Assembly: GCA_902782595.1 (NCBI GenBank)
Contig: CACZNW010000114.1
Location: 1-9,834, forward strand
Direction of reading: 5' to 3'
Length of the DNA stretch: 9,834 nt
DNA from: an uncultured Methanobrevibacter sp.
GTDB lineage: Archaea; Methanobacteriota; Methanobacteria; Methanobacteriales; Methanobacteriaceae
Shown in pieces: positions 1-7,728 of the stretch. The notes under the pieces were generated by a model, which saw only the letters and a list, made by a program, of their open reading frames with translations, was not told the origin of the DNA and did not search any database. Every line of letters begins with the position of its first letter. Position 1 is the stretch's first letter. Both the position numbers and the translations under genes were made by a program.

Positions 1-96
1 ATCATAACTAACTTTTAACAAATAAGTTATATTTTATAACTTCTTCCTTATAAAGTATTTGTTTTCACAAATAAGTTATTAGTTATTCATTATTAC

Positions 97-173
97 TTAT
101 AAGTTATAACTTAAATAAAATTATAAGTTATAAGTTATAACTTAAATAAAATTATAAGTTATAACTTATAACT
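97..173. repeat. Cluster of three perfect 14-bp palindromes in an AT-rich spacer
   Basis: The self-complementary sequence TAAGTTATAACTTA occurs exactly three times, at 100-113, 131-144 and 155-168. The first two copies lie in a longer direct repeat (97-122 and 128-153, period 31 bp) that also shares the AAATAAAATT tail; the third follows after 24 bp. Related half sites (ATAAGTTAT or ATAACTT) are scattered between positions 22 and 80 and at 161-172. The block lies downstream of the trpB2 stop and upstream of whatever lies left of the window. It could be an operator array or promoter region for a gene further left, a foldable 3' region of the trpB2 transcript, or a simple AT-rich repeat expansion. 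The repeat is seen directly; its role is unknown. Confidence 0.75.
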
Positions 174-174
174 A

Positions 175-196
175 AAAAATTCAAAAAAAAAATAAA
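175..196 (-). terminator. Probable oligo-T terminator of trpB2
   Basis: Just past the trpB2 stop codon, the minus strand carries a run of ten T (positions 192-183) followed by a run of six T (179-174). Archaeal RNA polymerase terminates at oligo-T tracts without needing a strong hairpin, so this is a plausible intrinsic terminator. The palindromes further downstream could add structure. The call rests on composition and position only. Confidence 0.5.
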
Positions 197-202
197 GAAG
201 GA

Positions 203-1504
<1,302 letters not shown>

Positions 1505-1521
1505 AATAATAATTATTAGAA

Positions 1522-1557
1522 TGTACTATATAAAACTTTGTTGTACAAAAATGTACA
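1522..1557. promoter_or_regulatory. Candidate TRP boxes (TrpY operator) in the trpB2 / DUF1786 divergent promoter region
   Basis: The hexamer TGTACA occurs exactly at 1542-1547 and 1552-1557, and a 5/6 match, TGTACT, lies at 1522-1527. The start-to-start distances are 20 and 10 bp, so all three lie on roughly the same face of the helix. TGTACA is the published TRP-box consensus of the archaeal regulator TrpY, which represses trpB2 in Methanothermobacter thermautotrophicus. Here the boxes flank the trpB2 TATA box and its upstream TFB contact region. A regulator bound at 1552-1557 could also affect the plus-strand gene at 1595. The hexamers are seen; binding by a TrpY homologue is inferred. Confidence 0.7.
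1527..1541 (-). promoter_or_regulatory. trpB2 TATA box and BRE-like element
   Basis: On the minus strand, TTTATATA (1534 down to 1527) is preceded by the purine-rich AAAG (1540-1537), a BRE-like element. A start about 25 bp downstream of the TATA centre falls near 1506, a few bases before the ATG at 1504. This predicts a leaderless or almost leaderless transcript and agrees with the absence of a ribosome binding site. Confidence 0.65.
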
Positions 1558-1566
1558 ATATAATTA

Positions 1567-1576
1567 TTAATATAAT
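1567..1576 (+). promoter_or_regulatory. Possible TATA element of the DUF1786-PHP pair
   Basis: TTAATATAAT lies about 25 bp before the ATG at 1595, which would again give a leaderless transcript; no ribosome binding site precedes that ATG. A second candidate, CAATATAATT (1556-1565), overlaps a TGTACA box and would give a short leader. The whole stretch is AT-rich, so the choice between them is weak. Confidence 0.35.
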
Positions 1577-1594
1577 AAAATACTATCTAAAAAC

Positions 1595-2623
1595 ATGAAA
1601 ATATTAGCTATTGATGTTGGAACTGGAACACAGGACATAATGATATATGACAGCGAAAAGGAACTGGAAAATTCAATGAAATTAGTGCTGCCGTCCCCAC
1701 ACCTATACATCTCCCAGCAGATAAGAGAAACAGAAAATGACATATACTTCACCGGAGAAATAATGGGAGGCGGAAAAATAAAAAAATCCATCCTTGAGCA
1801 CAAGGAAAAAGGATATAATGTTGTAATGGATTCAAAATGTGCAAAAACAATACGCGACAATCTCGAACAGGTAAAATCCATTGGAATAGAAATCGACGAT
1901 GACATGTCAAAATATATGGATTATACAAAAATCAGAATGGCTGATATAAACATTACCCAACTGTCAAAACTAATACTGAACTATGACCTTGATTTCGATT
2001 TTGATGAAATAGCTATAGCGGTGCAGGACCACGGATATAACGAAAACATGGGCGATCGGGACTTCAGATTTGAAAAAATCAGAGAAAAAATTTCCGAACC
2101 GATTTCTCCATTGGAATTAGGGTTTAAAAATGACCTGCCCGATTACTACACAAGAATGCAGGCTGTAAGAAGAACTTTAAAAGAGGAAGGAATAGATACA
2201 ACTCCCCTGATAATGGATACCAAATTTGCATCAATAGCTGGGATGTGTTTTGACGAAGTGGCAGAAGAATTGGATAGTTATATAGTAATAGACATCGGAA
2301 ACGGTCATACTACAGCAGCATCAATAGAGAATGGAAAAATACAAGGTGTATTTGAACATCACACGTCAAGTCTTACAGGCAAATCCCTTGAAAGATATAT
2401 TAACCGCCTGGCAACAGGTGAGATAACAAACGAGGAAGTTTACAATGACCATGGGCATGGGGCACATGTATTAAATCCAATAAAAAAAATCGAAAAAGTT
2501 ATAGTTAGCGGACCTAAAAGAGAGCTGATTGAAAAGACAAATCTGGACTGGCATCATGCAGCTCCCGGAGGAGACGTTATGATGACCGGTACCGTCGGAT
2601 TAATAAAAACAATACTGGGATAG
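1595..2623 (+). CDS. DUF1786 family protein with an actin-like (ASKHA) ATPase fold
   Basis: This is a protein of 342 residues matching the archaeal DUF1786 / COG4012 type; its function is not established. Two glycine-rich nucleotide-binding motifs typical of the actin / Hsp70 / sugar-kinase superfamily are visible: IDVGTGTQD at 6-14 (phosphate 1) and VIDIGNGHTTA at 231-241 (phosphate 2). A late glycine-rich segment, APGGDVMMTGTVGL at 323-336, may be the adenosine motif. A histidine-rich stretch (DHGHGAH, 285-291) lies between the last two. Family members are sometimes labelled pyruvate formate-lyase activating enzyme, but no radical-SAM CxxxCxxC motif is present, so that name is not supported. 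There is no signal peptide or membrane segment, so it is cytoplasmic. The PHP gene follows after 6 bp and is probably cotranscribed. ATP binding is inferred from motifs; the substrate is unknown. Confidence 0.85.
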   Translation: MKILAIDVGTGTQDIMIYDSEKELENSMKLVLPSPHLYISQQIRETENDIYFTGEIMGGGKIKKSILEHKEKGYNVVMDSKCAKTIRDNLEQVKSIGIEIDDDMSKYMDYTKIRMADINITQLSKLILNYDLDFDFDEIAIAVQDHGYNENMGDRDFRFEKIREKISEPISPLELGFKNDLPDYYTRMQAVRRTLKEEGIDTTPLIMDTKFASIAGMCFDEVAEELDSYIVIDIGNGHTTAASIENGKIQGVFEHHTSSLTGKSLERYINRLATGEITNEEVYNDHGHGAHVLNPIKKIEKVIVSGPKRELIEKTNLDWHHAAPGGDVMMTGTVGLIKTILG

Positions 2624-2629
2624 ATTACA

Positions 2630-3289
2630 ATGCTTAAGATGGACTCACATATTCACAGCGAATATTCACCGGATTCACATTCAAAAATCGATGATATTTT
2701 AAAAACTGCTCAAAGAAAAAACATTGACATTATTGCAATAAGTGATCACAATACAGTTGACGGAACTGCTGAAATTAAGGCTAAAACAAAAAACACAGAT
2801 ATACTGGCAATACCTTCAATAGAAATTTCATCAACATTAGGTCATATCCTTGGTTTTGGGTGTGAGGAAAATATACCACGTGACCTGACACCCCAAGATA
2901 CAATCGACAGAATTCATGATTTAGGGGGTCTTGCAATAATCCCCCATCCATTCTGCTTTTACCGTCACGGACTTTTGTGTAAAAGTGATTATAAGGAATT
3001 AAAAATTGATGCAATTGAGACAAAAAATGCGAGATTCATTATAGGATACTGTAACAGTAAGGCAAAAAAATTAGCAAAAACTGAACATATTCCAACTTTA
3101 GGTGCAAGTGATGCACATTATTGGAAATTTGTTGGTGACTGTTTCAGTCTAATCGAGTGTGAAAAGGACATAGACAGTGTTTTTAAAGCAATACGAAAAG
3201 GAAAAGTAGAGTCCCACGGTAAAGGAACATCAAATATACAACTATCAAATTACCTGTTTAAAAAAAATATTTTAAAGAAATTTGATTAA
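2630..3289 (+). CDS. PHP-domain metal-dependent phosphoesterase
   Basis: This is a protein of 219 residues spanning a single PHP domain with its metal ligands in the usual order: HIHSEYSPDS at 7-16 (H7, H9), SDHN at 38-41 (D39, H40), E65, H72, PHP-like IPHPF at 104-108 (H106), and GASDAH at 158-163 (D161, H163). PHP domains bind two or three metal ions and hydrolyse phosphate esters or nucleotides. Small stand-alone members include histidinol phosphatases and nucleoside or oligonucleotide phosphatases, and the substrate here cannot be read from the sequence. The gene starts 6 bp after the DUF1786 stop with no clear ribosome binding site, suggesting translational coupling. An in-frame ATG at 2639 is an alternative start that keeps all ligands. 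It ends at a hairpin shared with the converging alba gene. Confidence 0.88.
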   Translation: MLKMDSHIHSEYSPDSHSKIDDILKTAQRKNIDIIAISDHNTVDGTAEIKAKTKNTDILAIPSIEISSTLGHILGFGCEENIPRDLTPQDTIDRIHDLGGLAIIPHPFCFYRHGLLCKSDYKELKIDAIETKNARFIIGYCNSKAKKLAKTEHIPTLGASDAHYWKFVGDCFSLIECEKDIDSVFKAIRKGKVESHGKGTSNIQLSNYLFKKNILKKFD

Positions 3290-3311
3290 AAAGAGTACTA
3301 TTCACTCTTTT
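3289..3311. terminator. Short hairpin between converging PHP and alba genes
   Basis: AAAAGAGT (3289-3296) pairs perfectly with ACTCTTTT (3304-3311), leaving a 7-nt loop. The stem starts on the last base of the PHP stop codon and overlaps the last codons of alba on the other strand. The plus strand ends in TTTT, and the minus strand ends in a matching T run, so it could slow or stop transcription from both sides. The stem is AT-rich and weak. Confidence 0.4.
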
Positions 3312-3573
3312 CAATTAAAATTTCTATAATAGAAACGTTTATTTTTTCATTATTAAAATTTTCGATTTCTTCGGTAGAAATCTTAATGTCTGTAACATCC
3401 GCTTCTGGAACAAACCTGTTTCTTACAATTTCAGCAGCGTCTACAGCACGACTGATAGCTTTACCTCTAGCTCGTAAAAGAACAGAGTCTGAACCTTCAT
3501 TGAACTGAGTAACAACTGCTAAAACATAATTCATAACAGGTTTGCTACCAACAAAAATTGTATTATTCTCCAT
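3298..3573 (-). CDS. albA: Alba chromatin protein
   Basis: This is a DNA/RNA-binding protein of 91 residues, the normal Alba size. The hallmark segments are SKPVMNYVLAVVTQFNEG at 10-27 and RARGKAISRAVDAAEIVRNRF at 34-54. These contain the loop lysine and the arginine-rich DNA-contacting region. Alba dimers coat DNA and RNA and contribute to archaeal chromatin. The position that aligns with the acetylated Lys16 of Sulfolobus Alba is serine here (S10), while the next lysine (K11, equivalent to Lys17) is kept. The start at 3573 is fixed by a GGTGA ribosome binding site 7 nt upstream, and a good TATA box lies further upstream. It is a single-gene unit converging on the PHP gene. The family assignment is very secure. 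Confidence 0.96.
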   Translation of the reverse strand: MENNTIFVGSKPVMNYVLAVVTQFNEGSDSVLLRARGKAISRAVDAAEIVRNRFVPEADVTDIKISTEEIENFNNEKINVSIIEILIEKSE

Positions 3574-3580
3574 AATAAAT

Positions 3581-3617
3581 TCACCATATAAAACTTAGGT
3601 TATTTTTGTATATAAAA
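3581..3617 (-). promoter_or_regulatory. alba promoter and ribosome binding site
   Basis: On the minus strand, TTTTATATA (3617 down to 3609) preceded by AAAC forms a good TATA/BRE pair. A start about 25 bp after its centre (near 3588) gives a leader of about 15 nt that contains GGTGA (3585-3581), with 7 nt to the ATG. A second TTTTATAT at 3592-3585 is too close to the ATG to serve as the TATA box for this start. Confidence 0.65.
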
Positions 3618-3715
3618 GTTTACATAATTTTATGATAATAACTATAAACAATTAAAGAAATAATAATGAATAACTTATAATAAATATAAAAAATAAAAAA
3701 TAAAGATTAAACAAA

Positions 3716-3755
3716 TAAAAAAAAATATAAAAATAAGTAAAAAAAATATAAAAAA
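3716..3755 (-). terminator. Oligo-T region downstream of leuA
   Basis: Past the leuA stop, the minus strand has several T runs of about six to nine bases (within 3755-3716), the usual look of an archaeal intrinsic terminator. The whole spacer 3618-3780 is extremely AT-rich, and no open reading frame or RNA gene could be seen in it. Confidence 0.5.
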
Positions 3756-3780
3756 CTGAAATTTTATGAAAATATATCAA

Positions 3781-5313
3781 TTATTGTGTTCGATTAATTA
3801 ATAATAATTTGTTGATAGAATCCAATACTGCCAAAATACTGGCCATGACAATGTCCTGATTAATCGACCTTCCGGTTGATTTGTTGCCATTAGGGTCCGA
3901 ACAGATAACAAAAACATCAGCCAAAGCATCAGTACCACCATTTATAGCCTCCAAATTATATTCTTCAAGCTCAATGTTTAAAGAATCATTAATCAAATCA
4001 CCAATTGCATTTAAAGCAGCATCAACAGGACCAACACCAGTACTTGCAGTTTCCTTTTCCACACCATCAATTTCAAGCTTAACAGTAGCTGTAGGAGAAA
4101 CATTTGCTCCCATTGAAATACTCAAACCCTTAATAACTATTGGAGTTTCACGGGCAGAAGAAAGTTCTGTAATTGCAATAGCTACCAGATCATCATCGGT
4201 AACGCACTTACCACTGTCGCCCAGAGATTTGATTTCATTGAAAACCTTATAAAACTGTTCTTCATTTAAATCAATATGATATTCCTTAAGTTTGGATTTT
4301 AAAGCGTTTGCCCCGGTATGCTTGCCTATTACAATTCGTCTTGAATGACCAACCATCTCAGGTGAAATCGGTTCGTAGGTAGAGGAATTATTCAAAATAC
4401 CGTGAACATGAATGCCTGACTCATGAGCAAATGCATTGTCCCCTACAATAGGCTTGTTGACTGGCATCTTAACACCGGTTAAACGACCGACCAGATTTGA
4501 TAAACTATATAGGCGTGTGGTATCCAGACCCAGATCAATGCCATATGCTGATTTTAAAGTCATGACAAGTTCTTCAAGAGAACAGTTACCTGTTCTCTCA
4601 CCCAGTCCGTTGACTGTAACGTGAGCCTGATTGGCACCACATTCTATGGCAGTTAAAGTATTTGCTGTGGCAAGACCAAAATCATTGTGGAAATGCACAC
4701 TTACTGGGATTTTAAAATTATTTTTAATATCTGTTATCAGTTCATGGGTAACAATAGGAGTTAAAACACCAACCGTATCTGGAATATCAATAAAATCAGC
4801 ACCTGCACTGATTACCTCACCAAAAACATCAAAGAGGAAATTCCTTTCGGTTCGGGTGGCATCTTCAGCTGAAAATTCAACTGTCAAACCATGGTCTTTT
4901 GCATATTCTACTGTCTCAACCGCCCTGGTTATGATTTGGGATTTGGACATTTTTAACTTATAGTCACGATGCAAAGGAGAAGTACCTATAAAAGTGTGAA
5001 TGTAATCCAAATCAGCATCCAAAACACAATCAACATCAACATTTAAAGATCGAGAAAGACCGGCAAGTGTTGAATCTAAATTTAGATCCTTAATTTTTTT
5101 AGCAGATTCAATTTCACCTTTGGAAGAGGCGGGAAAACCAACTTCGATTTTATCGACCCCTAAATTATTAAGCTTTTGAGCAATCTGAATCTTCTCATCA
5201 ACTGTCAGGGCAACACCTGGAGTCTGTTCACCGTCCCTTAGTGTTGTGTCGAAAATATAAATCTTATCGGCCAAATTCATGTTTTCTTTTTTTAAGGTTT
5301 CTATATCCTGCAT
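3781..5313 (-). CDS. leuA: 2-Isopropylmalate synthase
   Basis: This enzyme condenses acetyl-CoA with 2-oxoisovalerate, the first committed step of leucine synthesis. At 510 residues it has the full LeuA layout: a catalytic TIM barrel (about 17-285), a linker, and a C-terminal LeuA regulatory domain (about 388-505) that ends in the leucine-pocket-like segment TGRSINQDIVMAS (480-492). Visible motifs are FDTTLRDGEQTPG at 21-33 (R26, metal ligand D27), HFHNDFG at 207-213 (metal ligands H207, H209), and NGLGERTGNCSLEE at 235-248 (N243). The segment IHTFIGTSPLH (105-115) fits LeuA better than citramalate synthase CimA, and the regulatory domain argues against homocitrate synthase AksA. The start at 5313 is supported by AGGTGA 4 nt upstream; an ATG at codon 12 has no such site. 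It lies 45 bp after the propeller gene in the same direction. Confidence 0.85.
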   Translation of the reverse strand: MQDIETLKKENMNLADKIYIFDTTLRDGEQTPGVALTVDEKIQIAQKLNNLGVDKIEVGFPASSKGEIESAKKIKDLNLDSTLAGLSRSLNVDVDCVLDADLDYIHTFIGTSPLHRDYKLKMSKSQIITRAVETVEYAKDHGLTVEFSAEDATRTERNFLFDVFGEVISAGADFIDIPDTVGVLTPIVTHELITDIKNNFKIPVSVHFHNDFGLATANTLTAIECGANQAHVTVNGLGERTGNCSLEELVMTLKSAYGIDLGLDTTRLYSLSNLVGRLTGVKMPVNKPIVGDNAFAHESGIHVHGILNNSSTYEPISPEMVGHSRRIVIGKHTGANALKSKLKEYHIDLNEEQFYKVFNEIKSLGDSGKCVTDDDLVAIAITELSSARETPIVIKGLSISMGANVSPTATVKLEIDGVEKETASTGVGPVDAALNAIGDLINDSLNIELEEYNLEAINGGTDALADVFVICSDPNGNKSTGRSINQDIVMASILAVLDSINKLLLINRTQ

Positions 5314-5317
5314 CGCA

Positions 5318-5323
5318 TCACCT
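5318..5323 (-). promoter_or_regulatory. leuA ribosome binding site
   Basis: AGGTGA on the minus strand (5323-5318) stands 4 nt before the ATG at 5313 and decides for this start over the ATG at codon 12. The 35 bp before it are AT-rich, with only weak TATA-like sequences (TTATTAAT), so whether leuA has its own promoter here is open. Confidence 0.6.
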
Positions 5324-5358
5324 ATTTGTAATTTGAAAAATGAAATTAATAATGTTAA

Positions 5359-6561
5359 TTATTTACGGCCTTTAACCTTAACAACAACTAAAACAACCAG
5401 AATAACAGCAACTATTAAAACTCCAAGGGAGAAGAATAACTGCATTGAACCCGGAACCTCATACTTATTGATGTTTAATGAATATAAATATCCTGAATCA
5501 TCCCCAAACAGTAATGAATTTCCGTTTATAACAGGAGAAGATGTTATAGGAGAACTGAACAGTATTGTACCTGGATTATAGGTAAACTCTTCAATTCCAG
5601 TGTATTTATTTAAAACATATAAAAATCCGTTGTTTGATCCGAAGGCAACCAGATTACCCTTTAAAGCTGCTGTTGACTGGACTTTATCACCAGTCCGGTG
5701 AGACCATTTGACTGTTCCGTCACGAATGTCAAGACAGGTCATGTTACCGTCATCACTTCCTATGTAGACACTGTTATCATGTTCATCGGTTGTAGGTGAT
5801 GAAATTACCTTATTGCTCAAATCCTGTTTCCAGATTAAATCGCCGTCTGACTCATTTAAACAGTATACGTTGCCGTCACTTGAACCGAAAATAACACTTT
5901 CATTGACATAGCCTGGACTGGACAATATTTCATCGCCAGTGGTGAAATCCCAGTTTTTATTCTTATCGGTGCCTATACTGTAGATCTTGCCATTAGTTGA
6001 GCCGATATATATTGTATCGTCAACTACGGCAGGGGATGATTTCAGCTCACCATCCAGTTTTTTATTAAATTCAACTTTACCGTCATCATTTAAACCGTAC
6101 AAATGTCCGTCATCACTTCCAAAGTAAATCACATCCTTATAATAGAATGGAGTGGATGCAACATTATCGCAGTCGTAATCCCAAATAACCTTGTGTGTGT
6201 TAATGTTGACTGCCTTAAGACCGTCTTCACAGCCTATGTACAATCTGTTTTTATGAACTATAGGTGAGGAATTTGTATGAGATTCCAAATCCAAATCCCA
6301 TTCTTCTTCACCAGTTTCCATATCTACAGCTTTTAAAATACCGTCGTTTGAAACTACATATACATAATCTTTATAAATAGCTGGAGATGAATGAACTGGA
6401 GATTCCATGTTAAATGTCCATAAATTGGTTACAAAATCTGAACTTTCATCCCTGTATGCATTATGATTGACATTACCTCCAAAGCAGTCCCAATTTTCAG
6501 CCGCAACCGGAGATAAACACAAAAGTACTATAACTAATCCGATTAATAATTTTTTATACAT
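5359..6561 (-). CDS. Secreted, membrane-anchored PQQ-like beta-propeller protein
   Basis: This is a protein of 400 residues from the ATG at 6561 (numbering below counts the GTG at 6564 as residue 1). It has a signal peptide (about 2-22, KK then a hydrophobic core, ending VAA), a repeat body, a single transmembrane helix at about 374-395 and a short basic tail, KVKGRK. This topology puts the propeller outside the cell. The body has eight repeats of about 40 residues with the pattern SSP-x5-7-YIGSDDG-x-LY-x-L-x5-7-W, beginning near residues 58, 98, 137, 176, 215, 255, 296 and 341. This is the PQQ / quinoprotein-like propeller family, where the name describes the fold; no quinone-enzyme active site was recognised. 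The gene follows the ABC permease after 12 bp, with AAGGGGG overlapping the permease stop and 7 nt before the ATG. It may be an accessory, sensor or substrate-binding part of that exporter (inference). Confidence 0.85.
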   Translation of the reverse strand: MYKKLLIGLVIVLLCLSPVAAENWDCFGGNVNHNAYRDESSDFVTNLWTFNMESPVHSSPAIYKDYVYVVSNDGILKAVDMETGEEEWDLDLESHTNSSPIVHKNRLYIGCEDGLKAVNINTHKVIWDYDCDNVASTPFYYKDVIYFGSDDGHLYGLNDDGKVEFNKKLDGELKSSPAVVDDTIYIGSTNGKIYSIGTDKNKNWDFTTGDEILSSPGYVNESVIFGSSDGNVYCLNESDGDLIWKQDLSNKVISSPTTDEHDNSVYIGSDDGNMTCLDIRDGTVKWSHRTGDKVQSTAALKGNLVAFGSNNGFLYVLNKYTGIEEFTYNPGTILFSSPITSSPVINGNSLLFGDDSGYLYSLNINKYEVPGSMQLFFSLGVLIVAVILVVLVVVKVKGRK

Positions 6562-6568
6562 CACAAAA

Positions 6569-6575
6569 CCCCCTT
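6569..6575 (-). promoter_or_regulatory. Propeller-gene ribosome binding site overlapping the permease stop
   Basis: AAGGGGG on the minus strand (6575-6569) starts inside the permease TAA. It is 7 nt from the ATG at 6561 and only 4 nt from the in-frame GTG at 6564. The usual spacing and the stronger codon favour the ATG. The overlap suggests translational coupling with the permease. Confidence 0.5.
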
Positions 6576-7728
6576 ATACATCTCTGTTGAATCTCTTTAC
6601 TCCTATTATAAAGAATAAAACTGTGAAAGCCAAAAGAATCACTAAATCCAACCATACGTCTCCCAATGTTTGACCTTTAAGCATTATTCCCCTCATAGCA
6701 TCGTTGAGATATGTTAACGGGAAAATATATGCAATTTTTTGTAAAATCCACGGCATGGTTTCTATCGGATAAAAAACACCTGATACAAACATCATAGGCA
6801 TTGAAAACGGCAGTACGATTTGGGCATAATCCTCCTGTGTGGAAGTTCTGGCCGAAAGCATAATACCAAATCCGACAAAACACAATGCTCCGATAACCAG
6901 TACAATAAAAGTCTGCAGGAATCCACCCTTAATACTAACATTAAATAGTAAAACTGCCATAAATATAAGTATTAATGCTCTTACAAGTTCAATTAACAGT
7001 TTAGCTGCAATCTTACCGCCGATTACTGTGGAAACTGATGTTGGTGTCATGAAAAGTCTTGCAAGCTCACCGGTTTCCCTTTCACCGGCTATTGTTGCAC
7101 CCATACCCATCATACAGCTCATCATGATTGTCATTCCAAGAATTGCCGGAACTAAAAAGTCAATATATTTAATATTTCCATAAATACGGTTGATATGAAG
7201 ACTGATATCGTCTTTAAAATTGTTTAGAGAGTGCTGAATACTTGGCTGAATATCAGCATCCTGTGTTGAAACACTGGTTTGTGAAGCCACCATATTTGAA
7301 ATCCTGTAAAATATTGCCTGTGTAGATGATTCAAGAATCTGAGCCGCCATCTGATCTGACGAATCAATATAAAGCGTTACCCCCTTCTGCTGAGAAGTGT
7401 CCTTATCATAATCGGACGGCAGTATAATGGCCGCCTTTACTTCACCCGAATCAACACGATGCTTTCCTTCATCCAAACTGTCGATAACTTCAACAACATG
7501 ATAGGTTTCAGTGGTTTTTATTGTATCCAGAGTCAAATCGGTTAAATCACCGTCTGACTGTGAAACAACAACTATCGGTAAATCAGTCATTTCCCCACCC
7601 ATACCATAACCGAAAAGTAAAATCATAATTATCGGAAAGGCCAGAATGGAAATCAGTCTTCCGGGATGTCTTTTAAGAGAAATCAACTCTTTTTTAATCA
7701 TCCACCAGAATTTGTTAGGCTCTATCAT
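6574..7728 (-). CDS. ABC-2 type export permease
   Basis: This is the integral membrane subunit of an ABC exporter; residue numbers below count from the upstream in-frame ATG at 7734. It has one N-terminal transmembrane helix (about 28-44), a large extracytoplasmic domain (about 45-190), and a C-terminal block of five hydrophobic segments (about 193-212, 240-265, 273-297, 303-322, 360-378). The ABC-2 coupling motif GERETGELARLFMTP lies at 217-231. This layout is that of the DrrB / YhhJ-like ABC-2 family, which export drugs, lipids or polysaccharides; the substrate is not readable. The GAGGTGA site (7741-7735) directly abuts the ATG at 7734 with no spacer, but lies 6 nt before the ATG at 7728, so 7728 is chosen (384 residues). 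The gene overlaps the ATPase end by 14 bp, so the two are clearly one transporter. Confidence 0.88.
   Translation of the reverse strand: MIEPNKFWWMIKKELISLKRHPGRLISILAFPIIMILLFGYGMGGEMTDLPIVVVSQSDGDLTDLTLDTIKTTETYHVVEVIDSLDEGKHRVDSGEVKAAIILPSDYDKDTSQQKGVTLYIDSSDQMAAQILESSTQAIFYRISNMVASQTSVSTQDADIQPSIQHSLNNFKDDISLHINRIYGNIKYIDFLVPAILGMTIMMSCMMGMGATIAGERETGELARLFMTPTSVSTVIGGKIAAKLLIELVRALILIFMAVLLFNVSIKGGFLQTFIVLVIGALCFVGFGIMLSARTSTQEDYAQIVLPFSMPMMFVSGVFYPIETMPWILQKIAYIFPLTYLNDAMRGIMLKGQTLGDVWLDLVILLAFTVLFFIIGVKRFNRDV

Noticed and set aside
97..173. CRISPR-like array
   Set aside because: The repeat units are short, AT-only palindromes at uneven distances (31 and 24 bp), and the intervals are themselves repeats rather than unique spacers.
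1567..1905. Minus-strand open frame of about 112 codons opposite the DUF1786 gene
   Set aside because: It is antisense to a conserved gene and runs across the divergent promoter region; the translation shows no family features.
1595..2623. Pyruvate formate-lyase activating enzyme
   Set aside because: There is no CxxxCxxC radical-SAM motif and the visible motifs are those of an actin-like ATPase.
3881..4963. Plus-strand open frames opposite leuA
   Set aside because: They are antisense shadows of a well-supported conserved gene, without ribosome binding sites or recognisable protein features.
3781..5313. Citramalate synthase (CimA) or homocitrate synthase (AksA)
   Set aside because: The IHTFIGTSPLH wording fits LeuA better than CimA, and AksA lacks the C-terminal regulatory domain present here. 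CimA is not fully excluded.
5747..6120. 14-bp exact repeat CCGTCATCACTTCC at 5747-5760 and 6107-6120
   Set aside because: The copies are 360 bp apart, exactly 120 codons, and encode the same GSDDG turn in two propeller blades, so the protein repeat explains them.
5359..6561. PQQ-dependent dehydrogenase
   Set aside because: Only the propeller repeat pattern is present. The protein is much shorter than quinoprotein dehydrogenases and no cofactor-site residues were recognised.
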